Of a stretch of 64,000 nucleotides of DNA, positions 46,189 to 56,261 are shown one piece after another. The first letter of the stretch is position 1; each line of letters begins with the position of its first letter. The position numbers and the translations under genes are program-made. The notes under the pieces were generated by a model, which ran no database searches, was not told where the DNA came from, and saw nothing but the letters and a program-made list of their open reading frames with translations. The stretch covers positions 441,820,219 to 441,884,218 of the forward strand of contig OX422211.1 of the NCBI GenBank assembly GCA_949130495.1. The letters are read 5' to 3'. The DNA comes from Sambucus nigra. Lineage: Eukaryota; Streptophyta; Magnoliopsida; Dipsacales; Adoxaceae.

Positions 46189-46869
46189 CTAGAAAGTACC
46201 TTGTAAGAACAACTCTGGATAACGTTCGTACATCTCATCCTCGCGCTCCCATGTGGACTCCTCGACATTATGATGTCGCCACTGAACACGCACTAACGGA
46301 ACTATCTTTGACCGTAGTTTCCGCTCACTTCGGTCCAAAATAGCAATTGGCCCTTCCTCGTAGGAGCTATCGGGCTGGAGATCGATCTCCTCCAAAGCAA
46401 TGTGAGAATGAGACAAATCGTCTCTAAGATATTTCCTTAGCGAGGAAATATGAAACACATCGTGAATCCGATGCAAATGCTCCGGTAACCCAAGTCTCTC
46501 CGCAACCGGTCCAATCCGCTCAATAATAGGAAATGGTCCCACATATCTCGGTGCCAATTTCCCTTTCTTCCCGAAACGCATAAGCCCCTTCATAGGAGAT
46601 ACTCTGAGAAAAACCTGGTCTCCCACTTGGAACTCTCTGAAGAACCTCTTCGCATCAGCATAGCTTTTCTGCCGATCCTGAGCTACCCGAATGCGACTCC
46701 GAATCAATTCTATCCTTGCCGAAGTATCCTGAATCACTTCCGGCCCAAGTAGTTTGTTGTCCCCCACCTCCAACCAACATGCTGGGGAACGACAAGGTCT
46801 ACCGTACAACGCCTCAAATGGAGCCATGCCAATGGTGAACTGGTAGGAGTTGTTGTAAGCAAACTCCAC
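46189..46869 (-). pseudogene. pol: element D integrase C-terminus and chromodomain
   Basis: A 226-codon open frame from 46869. It starts with the end of the integrase core (FAYNNSYQFTIGMAPFEALY), followed by the GPY/F region (VGDQVFLRVSPMKGLMRFGK, RYVGPFPIIERIGPV) and a chromodomain-like C-terminus (IVPLVRVQWRHHNVEES, TWEREDEM). The chromodomain would steer insertion toward particular chromatin marks in chromoviruses. The frame differs from the upstream integrase part, so a frameshift lies near 46870-46890. The stop at 46189-46191 is the natural end of pol, with the polypurine tract just downstream. Confidence 0.88.
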
Positions 46870-47414
46870 CAGTGGAAGATACTGCTCCCATCCACCCCAA
46901 AATCAATGATGCACATACGTAGCATGTCCTCCAACATCTGGTTTGTACGCTCGGTTTGCCCATCGGTCTGCGGGTGATATGCCGTACTCAACCGCAATTT
47001 CGTGCCCATGGCCTCCTGAAAACTCTCCCAAAACCGTGAAATAAATATCTTATCTCTGTCAGACACGATATTTAGGGGCACACCGTGAAGTCTCAATATC
47101 TCTGCAATAAAGAGCTGGGCATACTGTCCCGTAGTGTAGTCTGTCTTTACGGGCAGAAAATGAGCGACTTTGGTCAACCTGTCCACAATCACCCAAACGG
47201 AGTCGTGACCTCTCTGTGACGTAGGTAACCCCGTGATAAAATCCATGGATATGCCCTCCCACATCCACATCGGGACCTCCAATGGCTGTAGAAGTCCTGC
47301 CGGTCTCTGATGATCCACTTTTACTAGCTGACAAGTGATGCATTTAGAAACAAACACGGCAATATCTCTCTTCATCCCGCTCCACCAATACTGTCGTCTC
47401 ATGTCTTGGTACAT
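46870..47414 (-). pseudogene. pol: element D integrase core
   Basis: The open frame covers 47414-46734; its meaningful part ends near 46880. It has the second half of the zinc finger (WWSGMKRDIAVFVSKCITC), the first core Asp in SMDFITGLPTSQRGHDSVWV, the second in NIVSDRDKIF and the Glu in HPQTDGQTERTNQML. All three catalytic residues are present. It is offset from both the upstream RNase H frame (junction near 47415-47445, where the histidine-containing start of the zinc finger is damaged) and the downstream C-terminal frame. Confidence 0.88.
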
Positions 47415-49624
47415 TTTATCCCCTTCGGGATGTACCGCGAACCGTGCGACTCTGCCATCACCTCGTGCCGCAATTCCTCCCCTTCCGGAACTACCAATCT
47501 CCTATTGAAGCGTAATCCCCCGTCTGAGCTAACGGTATAGGACTCGGCTCCTTCTGCTAGTAATCGAACTATCTGCTCCTGACAGAACGAGTCATTTGCC
47601 TGGGCCTTTACCACCTTCGTGACAATCTGCGGCGTAATAGTCATCACATACATGAATGATCGGGCCACTGCATCCTGGTGTCCCAACTCCTTCCACTTGG
47701 CCTTCCACACCCCTGCCACCTCATCTACAGGACTACGGCTCAACGCATCTGCTACCACGTTAGCCTTCCCCGGGTGATACTGGATATCAAACTGATAGTC
47801 CTTCACAAACTCAAGCCACCTTCGCTGCCGCATATTCAACTCCTTTTGCGTGAATAGGTACTGTAGGGACTTGTGGTTCGTGAACAGTCGAAACTTCTCC
47901 CCCAAAAGGTAATGTCTCCAAATCCGAAGGGCAAATACAACTGCCGCCAACTCCAAATCATGGGTGGGGTAATTCTTCTCGTGAGGCTTTAGCTTACGGG
48001 AAGCATAATCTATGGCCTGACTCTCCTGTTGCAATACACCTCCAAGTCCTTGCAAGGACGCATCGGTGTAGACTAGATACTCAACTCCCGGTCTCGGTAA
48101 TGCTAACACAGGTGCTGAGGTCAACTTATCCTTAAACTCATCAAATGCCAACTGACAGGCATCACTCCAGATGAATGGCACACCCTTACGAGTCAGATGT
48201 GTCAAAGGAACCGCTATCTTCGAAAATCCCCGAATGAACCTCCTGTAGTATCCTGCTAGTCCTAAGAAACTATGGATCTCCGTCGTTGTCGTGGGCTGTC
48301 CCCACTCCCTCACCGCGGATACTTTCCCCGGATTAACAGATATCCCCCGGTCGGAAATAATATGTCCCAAAAACTGGACCTCCTTCAGCCAAAACCCGCA
48401 CTTCTCATATTTTGCATACAGCTCGTTCTGACGTAGCGTCTGCAAAACCTGCCTCAAATGCTCTGCGTGCTCCTCCTCGGTCTGGGAGTAAACCAGAATA
48501 TCATCGATGAAGACAATGACGAACTGATCAAGGAACTCTCTGAACACCCTATTCATCAAGTCCATAAACACTGCTGGAGCGTTGGTCAAACCAAAAGGCA
48601 TAACCCGAAACTCGTAAGAACCATATCTCGTTAAGTACGCAGTCTTCGAGACATCCTCTTTCCTGATACGTAACTGATGGTATCCCGATTGCAAATCAAT
48701 CTTCGAGAAGAAAAAAGCTCCTCTCAACTGGTCGAATAAGTCATCGATTCGAGGCAACGGATACTTATTCCGTATCGTGACCTTATTCAACTCTCGGTAA
48801 TCCACACACAATCTCAGTGAACCATCTCTCTTCTTCACGAACAACACAGGGGCACCCCACGGCGAAGTACTCCTTCGTATAAACCCCTGACCCAACAACT
48901 GCTCAATCTGATCTCGTAGCTCTCGCATCTCTGCTGGAGCCATACGGTACGGTGCGCGTGCTATAGGTCTCGTATCTGGTAATAAGTCTATGATAAAGTC
49001 TATCTCTCGACTGGGGGGTAGGCCTGGTATCTCCTGAAACACATCAGAATACTCCTTGACAACTGGGATCGAATCTAAAGGAATCGCAACCTCCTTAGAG
49101 GTATCCTCCTCTATGTAGTAAAAATGAGCGGTCGAACCTCCCTCAGGGCGAGGCATCGCCAGTACAAACATCTCTTGTCCCGGAATGGCAAAAATAATGC
49201 TCCCACCGAAGCAATCAATCATGGCTCTATAATCAGCGAGCCAATCCATACCGATAATCACATCGTGCACATACATATCTAATACCAACATGTCTGCAGG
49301 TAATACCAAACTACCAATCTCTACCCCCACTCCCCGGCATATAACGAAAAAAAGCGACCCACTCCCCAATGGTGAGTCTACACACGTCACTGTGCTCTCT
49401 GCTGTGGCTAACAACCCTAAGGCTTTCGCAAAATGTGTAGCTATAAAACAATGCGTTGCCCCTGTATCAAACAAAACCCGACCCATAGTACCATGGATAG
49501 GAAACATACCCTCAATCGCGGGTGGTGCCTGTGGAGCTGCTACCTGGTAGACGTTATAGACACGTCCATACTGTAACTGCCCCTGCTGCACAGGAACTGC
49601 TGGAATGGATGGGAGTGCTGGCAC
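47399..49624 (-). pseudogene. pol: element D protease, reverse transcriptase and RNase H
   Basis: 741 open codons, part of the single gag-pol frame. The protease active site is [11 protein letters not shown] (D53). RT shows [39 protein letters not shown], the catalytic Asp in [31 protein letters not shown] and catalytic [10 protein letters not shown]. RNase H begins [14 protein letters not shown] with its first Asp intact and [12 protein letters not shown]. However, the block usually read as [11 protein letters not shown] is [11 protein letters not shown] here (codon 47878-47876, residue ~583), so a catalytic Asp is replaced by Asn. [13 protein letters not shown] follows. The frame ends at 47399-47401 after an indel near 47440, where integrase continues in another frame. 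Confidence 0.9.
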
Positions 49625-50815
49625 CTGGGCTGGAGCTGGGAGGGCAGGTGGAAAAAGTGGCCTCTGTGGCTCATGTCGAGCACCCTGTTGCTGTTGCGGG
49701 GCCCTGCCCCTATCAGGACAGTCCTGGCGTTTATGACCAGTCTTGCCACAAACGAAACACTTCCCCGGGAAGTTCCCCCCTCTCTGTCCCTGCTGCCCCC
49801 GGCCCTGGTGGCCGTTACCGTTTCTCCACTGGCCCTGCTGGCCCTGCTGAAACTGATGTTGACCATTCTGACCCTGCTGGTTCTGATGGCCGTTCGGACC
49901 CTGATGGCCCTACCGGAAACCTCCCTGTCCGTGCCTGAAATTTCCCTACCTGAACCTCTTGTGATCCCCCTGTTGGGAACCCTGATCACCCTGTCTCTGC
50001 CCCTGAACAGAATGTGCCCCACTGGCACCATTTCCTCCAGTCCTGCCCTGATGGATGGACTCTCCCGATTGCTTTCCCTCAGCCATGTGAAAGCGGTGAT
50101 CCTGGCAATGGAGTAGTGCAGCGTTAACCACATCAGAGTAAGTGGCCAACGATAGGTTTCCCAACAAATGCTGACAGATCCTCCAAGTCAACCCGTCTGT
50201 AAATTTATGTATCTTCTTCTCTTCTATCGGTATCTCATCCGGAATAATGTTCAGAAGATTAGTGAATTTGGCCTCATACTCGGCCACAGTCTTACCCTCC
50301 TGTCTGAGATTCATCAACTTCCTCCTCATTTCCGTGTGAACAGTTGACGGAAAGTACTTGCGGTCAAACTGCACTCAAAACTCCTGGATAGTCAGAATAT
50401 CTCTCTCCTCCACGGTGGTAATAGACTCCCACCACTGCAGTGCAGACCCCACTAGCTTAAAGGTAGCTAGTATCTGCTTCTGGACATCGGTGCACTCATA
50501 CATCCTCAAGTGCCGCTGAATGTCTTTTCTCCACTAACTCAAAACCACAACATCGGAGCTACCTGCGAACTCCGGTGGGTGTGCTTTCTGAAAAGCATCA
50601 TGTACACGTTCCCAAGCAGACGGGAATGCATGTGCCTGAACTGGCACGGCTATCGGTGCCTGAGGTGGGGCCTGCTGAACTACGGCTAGTGCGGCATTTA
50701 CCGCCTGGGCCATAATGGCTGCAACCTCAGCGGCATTCATCGTGCCCTGAACTGGTGCGGGCTGTGGTTCTGGCGTTGCATCCGTGGGAACCCGTTGTGC
50801 ACGTCGTGGAGGCAT
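49625..50815 (-). pseudogene. gag: element D gag (broken by four stops)
   Basis: ATG at 50815-50813 (MPPRRAQRVPTDATPEPQPA), about 170 bp after the primer site, in the same frame as the downstream protease and RT as expected for a Tekay-type gag-pol. The capsid part reads FDRKYFPSTVHTEMRRKLM and VAEYEAKFTNLLNIIP, then a Gln/Gly-rich basic stretch and a CCHC zinc knuckle [14 protein letters not shown] near 49760-49720. In-frame stops are at 50536-50534, 50377-50375, 49948-49946 and 49912-49910. At least three are explained by single C-to-T changes (CAG to TAG, CGA to TGA). No indel is needed to follow the frame. Confidence 0.88.
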
Positions 50816-50985
50816 TCTGAAACAAGAATAAAGTCTATAAGTTCGCAGTTATAAACTCAAAATAGTTGAAGAACGTAGCATATACAAAAGAATACAACAA
50901 TACTAAAATATAGGGCTCTACATCAAAGAAAGCTCAGCGGAAACATAATAAGCCGTACAGATCCTAAAGGACACTAGAACCTGAT

Positions 50986-50997
50986 GCTCTGATACCA
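50986..50997 (-). other. element D primer binding site
   Basis: Minus-strand TGGTATCAGAGC two bases inside the 5' LTR edge, the exact complement of the 3' end of plant initiator-Met tRNA. Confidence 0.93.
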
Positions 50998-50999
50998 CC

Positions 51000-53950
51000 T
51001 GTGACACCCCGACTAATCAAATACCGGGTATCTACTCCTTTATTAAATTAATACAAAATGCCAAGTTGGTCCAGTTAATAGCATCACTATCGAAAACATT
51101 TTTTATAGTTACTAACCACCTAGTATTTAAAAAGTAAGTTGCCAAATTTTAATTTAAGTCTGATTAGCATACAATAAAAGAATAATGGAAGAACAACATA
51201 ATCCATTCACCATAACGAAGCAATATAATAACCAACAAAATAATAAGAAGTCCGGAGGAAAACTCCTCACCCAATCCCACAACCGAAAATAATATGACAA
51301 GTCTGAAACCTGAATTAATTACATGCCCGAAGTATGAATAACTGAAATAAATGAAATGTCTCTAAAAGAAATGGGCGACATGCCCTACAACTGATAAATG
51401 CTGAATATAGAGTCAAGATAGATGAAGCGTCTACAAGCAAAGTCCTGTAACTTCCAAAAACAGCTACAGCTCGTCACCTGAATGAGGATCCTAAGCATGG
51501 TGTCCTTGTGGCTGGGCACCTAAAATGATTTTTACAAAAATAGATTTGAAAGCAATTGGGTCAGAGCCCGAAAGTGGAAATCATTTTAAAAACAGCAAGT
51601 GTTTTAATAACATTAAAACATTAAATGCAAAATACATGTTAGGACGTACACTCACATGAAATTCTCACCTCTCGACTACATGTGCACTCCTAACGTACCG
51701 TACCCATCTAAATAACATACATATCTAACCAAACCGTAATACGTTCTACCCCTTACTACTCGATTCCCATATTACATTCTAGCGTTATCAATTAAATAGA
51801 GGGCTTTACTTAAAATCAGATTCTCAATTAGTAAAACAATTCACTATCGATTAACCCGTTATATCTTCTCAAAACATTACCATAACTATATTCACAATAC
51901 CAACATGAAAGTTCCCATTAATTAAGTGTATATTATTTACGTCATAAATATACAATACAAGCACCCCGAGACTAAGCTGCGGTGCCCACATACTCTGCTA
52001 TCCATCCCTGTACATCACGTACATAAGGATCACGCATTCCGAATCTCTCAGGAATCGTTCTCAGATAACAACAATCACAAACAATGGAGGCGAACACAGT
52101 CACATCACATGGGTCACGCACATACCTGCGCTCCCACGATCAGCAGACTTATTAACATCACAATAAGTCCTTCTCTGACCTATGTTCATCGAGGTACCAG
52201 TCTAAATCCGGGCAACACAAGGATTAGAGGGCCCTAAGCGAACGTAAACCTCCCGTGATAGCAAGTATGGTAGGTATGTCATACACATAAAATCAATACA
52301 TATACTAAGTATGCACACATCTTAGTAATCACCATAATTTATTTGTAGTACACTTCTCATTCTCGTACCTACGTATAATGTTACACAATTTACATATTCC
52401 CGGATGATACAATTATACAAGCCATTAATTGTTCTCACGTTGTAATAGACACTCACGTCCTAATCCATAATTTCCATTTGGTTCGAATCACACTTCTAGG
52501 TTTTACTCCTCTATATATCTCAAATGTCCCTACTATATCAATTTATCATCAAGGGAAGGTTATCTCTACCATTAAATAAGGTTACGGGACACGCGAAATC
52601 AAAACAGGCTAAAAAGCCTAAACTGTCAACTCGTTAGAAGTCTCGTTCGAACGAGGTCGTTCGAACGAGAGTTCGTTCGAACGAGGTCGTTCGAACGAGA
52701 GTTCGTTCGAACGAAGTGGGCCTTCTAACGAGATCTTGTTCGAACGAAAGTCATCGAACGAACACCCCTCTCGTTAGAAGTCAAACTGTCAACTCGTTAG
52801 AAGCTCGTTCGAACGACCTGGGCAGGTCTTCTAACGAGTGGCCAGCTTCGAGCCCAGAATTTCCCTATATCGTTTTTCCAACTTTTCTTCCTCTCCAAAC
52901 TCATCTAAGCATCAATCCAACCATTGTACATGGGTTCTAATCATTACTAAACATACTTAGGTTATATATTAACGTTTATATAAGGCCAATTCTTCCTAAA
53001 CATCATTGAATCATCAAATCCCTTCATTTATCCCCAAATCATATGAACATGAACCCTAAAATTTTAAAATCACCAATGGGTATAATTAAATCCGTTTTTG
53101 TTATGAACAAGGTGTATTTCCATCAGAATAATCCTCCTAACACAATTCTACATGCAATCATTTCATCAAAATATAAAGTTCTAATTCCAAATAATGGGTT
53201 TTTATCAAACTCCCAAGAACAATACAAATTCTGTCAATTTCCTACGCATGGAAGAAACATTCTTTTTAATAAACGGAATTAAACCACTTGCCTTATGTGT
53301 ATATCTGATTTTGATGTTGAAGATTGAATCGTTCTCTCTCTCTCTGCAGAATTTCTCCTCTCTCTCTCTCCAAGCTTTTCTTCTCCAAAGTGACAATGGT
53401 GGCTAGGGTTTTTTTTTGCCTTAGGAACTTTTGGGACTAATTCTAATAACCCCCGTAGCCCATTAAGTTATTAGTGGGTTTAGTGGGTAATTACTAAATC
53501 ATATAATTATTTCCTAATTTTCGTGGGTTTTAATTCCCAAAAATCCAAAATTACCAAACTACCCTTATACGTTGCCGGTATGGCCTAAAAATGCCCCGGG
53601 ACCCAAACTAAACCCCCGGTTAGTGTTTTCTGACTATTTTGACCCTTTCGGACGCGTTGGCGCACTCAAAACGACCATACAGTTAATAGAAATAAAATTC
53701 ACTTTTTAATTAAATAATAATATTCCTGACGCGACTGTCACACGCGTCTCAACAAAATTTCCCAAATTGTCGTATATCAATCTCACGACAAATTTGATAA
53801 TCCAACATTCATATATAGCCATATATACTCATTAAAATCAAATACCAACTCGCATCTCGCTAGTATTTTTATCCGGTTTAATTTCCAATTAATACACATT
53901 TAATTCAATTAATCCCATAAATAAATATCACAAAAATACGGGGTATTACA
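51000..53950 (-). repeat. element D 5' LTR
   Basis: 2,951 bp. In element orientation it runs 53950 to 51000, starting TGTAATACCCCG and ending GGGGTGTCACA. Near-identical to 43226-46146 except for scattered substitutions and the palindrome array length. Confidence 0.92.
52640..52815. repeat. CGTTCGAACG palindrome array in 5' LTR of D
   Basis: Seven TTCGAA-centred palindromes. A block ACGAGGTCGTTCGAACGAG is repeated here and absent from the other LTR, while one CTCGTTCGAACGAG present at 44986-45000 is missing here. Confidence 0.85.
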
Positions 53951-54065
53951 GTCTGATGACGGAGAGACTGAAGTTAAGTATGTTCAAGAAGTGAACGATG
54001 TCACTACCCCACGGGACAGTGTCACACCCAATCTACATGATTGACCACCTGATCTGTCTCTAGAT

Positions 54066-54650
54066 ATGAGTCTTGAAGAATTTGAAAAAGAATTTGGTCC
54101 GGTTGATAAGGAGCTTACTATTGACGTCCAATCTTTGTTGGACTTTTTTTGTCATTTAGAGGATAGAGACTGGGACAATATGATAGATCAATTCCTTTTC
54201 TGTGAAAATAAGCCCAATCCCTTTGAGAGTATGCTGTTACATGAGGTTTTATCTATTAGTGATGAGATTGAAAAAATCATTCGAGCTTTTCTACTTGGTG
54301 ACACATGTTTTGTCATGACGTATTGTCCTATTCCACCACGTCCACCTGTGTCATTTGAGTCTTTGGATGAGATCGAGGACATGAGTAGAGGATCGTCCGA
54401 TTTAGAGCCCGAGTTATTCATTCTCGAGTTTGAGGGAAACTTACGATTAACGTGTCATTTGGAATTTCATTATGATAGTCTCTACGAGACAGACCATATC
54501 TATTACAATGTGATGGCGCATATCGATAATTTCACTCACCACATTCATTATGTACCTTCATGTATATACCTTGTCGATTGGGTTGACTCTCAACTGTTCA
54601 TACTTCTGATTTATGATGAAAGGAATGTGAGTACAGTTAGAAGTTGGTAA
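54066..54650 (+). CDS. unrecognised 194-aa ORF of element C
   Basis: ATG 54066 to TAA 54648-54650, uninterrupted in an element whose gag and protease are broken. I do not recognise the protein. The N-terminal ~110 residues are acidic (SLEEFEKEFGPVDKEL, FFCHLEDRDWDNMIDQF) with a Pro-rich CPIPPRPPVSFES near residues 97-110. A second acidic stretch EIEDMSRGSSDLEPELF follows, and the C-terminal third is His/Tyr-rich (TDHIYYNVMAHIDNFTHHIH) with a short hydrophobic run YLVDWVDSQLFILLIY. No signal peptide, RT, RNase H or integrase motif is visible. In-frame sequence upstream to about 54045 (stop in CATGATTGACC) is open only briefly, so the ATG is a reasonable start. It lies where pol or an env-like ORF would be in a full Athila element. 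It may be a derived remnant or an element-specific protein. Confidence 0.5.
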   Translation: MSLEEFEKEFGPVDKELTIDVQSLLDFFCHLEDRDWDNMIDQFLFCENKPNPFESMLLHEVLSISDEIEKIIRAFLLGDTCFVMTYCPIPPRPPVSFESLDEIEDMSRGSSDLEPELFILEFEGNLRLTCHLEFHYDSLYETDHIYYNVMAHIDNFTHHIHYVPSCIYLVDWVDSQLFILLIYDERNVSTVRSW

Positions 54651-56248
54651 CACAAGTGGAAATTCACGCGGTAATATCTTCCTTTTGCTTCTGTACTTTA
54701 TTTTCTTTGTCCATATTTATAGTTTGAGTATACATTGAGGACAATATAAAAATTAGGTTTGGGGGTAAGGATGGTATTTTTGAAAAAAAATCGGAAAATT
54801 TTCAAAAAGTCAAAAAGATTTTCAATATATTTGTGTTTTGAAATGATTTCTTAATACAGAATTAATTTATGGATCTCTCAACTTATGAAATTTTTACACA
54901 TTAGCCATACAATATGATAGAAAATGGATATTGAAGCGAAAGTTAATATGTTTAACGAATAAATGAGGAGATTTTAACCTGGTGAGATTTTGTGGCATTC
55001 ATCATTTTCGAGAGATTTAAATCAATTCGAGTTAAAATAACTCTAACTTTCCTTTAGTGATAAATTTATTGATGATCTCAAATTTTTTGTTTTATTCGAT
55101 TACTATAAACAAAATGCCAAATGTGAATCTTAAGCACTAGAAGTCTTAGTAAGTCGTCTTAAGACACAAATCAAATTAACGAAACTTGAGAAATGAGATT
55201 AGGCCATCGTTTGAAAGTCCAAAATTAAGCCTAAAATCCAACGTTTTTATATTATTCTATCGCAAGCCCATTTGTGCCAAAAATAGTATACGCCTTTTGT
55301 TGAAAGCTCACTATCCTACCTAACTCCAACTGGGAGTTTAAATCCCATAAAAAGAAGCCATACCCATTTTATGAGAATAGTAGGGTAAAATTACGGTAGA
55401 AAAAAGACCAAAAGAAAAGGAAGTTGCAAAAATAACGTGTGAAGAAAGAAAAATAAAATACGAAGAAAGAAAGAAAGAAAAAATGTGAGTTTGAAAAGGA
55501 AAAACGAAGGAAAAAGAAAATTGACGTTGGAAGAAAAGTGCCTAAAAGTTAAAATACCAAAAAATATCTATATTCTCAGAAACTTTTGAACTCCAAAGCA
55601 CTTCTTTCTAGTTAAAATCCGAGCCTACAATACAACCAAAGAAAGTCCTCATCGATCTCAAGGGAAATTAGTTATAGTGTGGAGAGATGATGAATAGGAT
55701 CTATGGTGTGATTCAATATTTTCAAAAAGTAATCGATGTTTCGTTCATGAGATCATATTCGTCCACTATAAAAAGTCCGTTTTTCATCATGTATATGTGA
55801 AAATTGTTCATTTAAATTTATTCTTTTATTCACATATACTGAGAGAAAATAATTCATTTTCGAGTGTTCGATTGAGAGTGCATCCCGTGAGATTTTAAAA
55901 TCAAAACGAACTTTCGGATAAAAAATATAATGATCAAATCTTTTGAAATGGATGGTTATATTGGCTATGCACACACACAAGATAAGTTGAGATTGAGAAA
56001 TGGAGTTCTACTGTATTTGTGAAGTTTGCATTCAAACTTGGTTATATTACTTTTGAGTCTTTTGTATTGAGTCAAGTTTTTGAATTTTGTGGGTATATTC
56101 ACTGCAAACCCTCACGAGACAAAATTCGTCCACTTGAAAAACCTGGAGGTTTAACGGTTTGTTGCACATGTTAAGTGCAATCGTGATTCCTACGAAAGTG
56201 AGTTAAATTTTAAAATTTTAGTTTTGCTCGAGGACTAGCAACGTTTAA
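54651..56248 (+). other. element C 3' untranslated region
   Basis: A-rich sequence with no supported gene. A polypurine-like GGTTTGGGGGTAAGG at 54757-54770, preceded by ATTGAGGACAATATAAAAAT, resembles the true polypurine tract at 56249-56261. An AAAGAAAG-rich stretch lies at 55440-55530. Confidence 0.55.
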
Positions 56249-56261
56249 GTTTGGGGGTATT
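56249..56261 (+). other. element C polypurine tract
   Basis: GTTTGGGGGTATT directly precedes the 3' LTR and would prime plus-strand synthesis. Confidence 0.75.

Larger units (their letters stand above)
43226..53950 (-). mobile_element. element D: young Tekay-type chromovirus nested in element C
   Basis: 10,725 bp on the minus strand with a perfect 5-bp target duplication gtctg (43221-43225 and 53951-53955). In element orientation: 5' LTR 53950-51000, exact initiator-Met primer site TGGTATCAGAGC, gag-pol in one frame, chromodomain end, polypurine tract, 3' LTR 46146-43226. The two LTRs look ~97-98% alike, making this one of the youngest insertions in the window. Even so gag carries four in-frame stops and integrase two frameshifts, and one RNase H catalytic Asp is changed, so it needs proteins from other copies. 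Confidence 0.94.

Noticed and set aside
49290..50133. ORFs on the plus strand at 49290-50116 and an alternative minus frame at 49540-50133
   Set aside because: They are other frames of the Gln/Gly-rich gag tail of element D. The real frame is the one that continues into protease and shows the CCHC knuckle.
54188..54421. Minus-strand ORF inside the unknown ORF of element C
   Set aside because: A shorter frame within the longer plus-strand ORF, which has the better start context and position.
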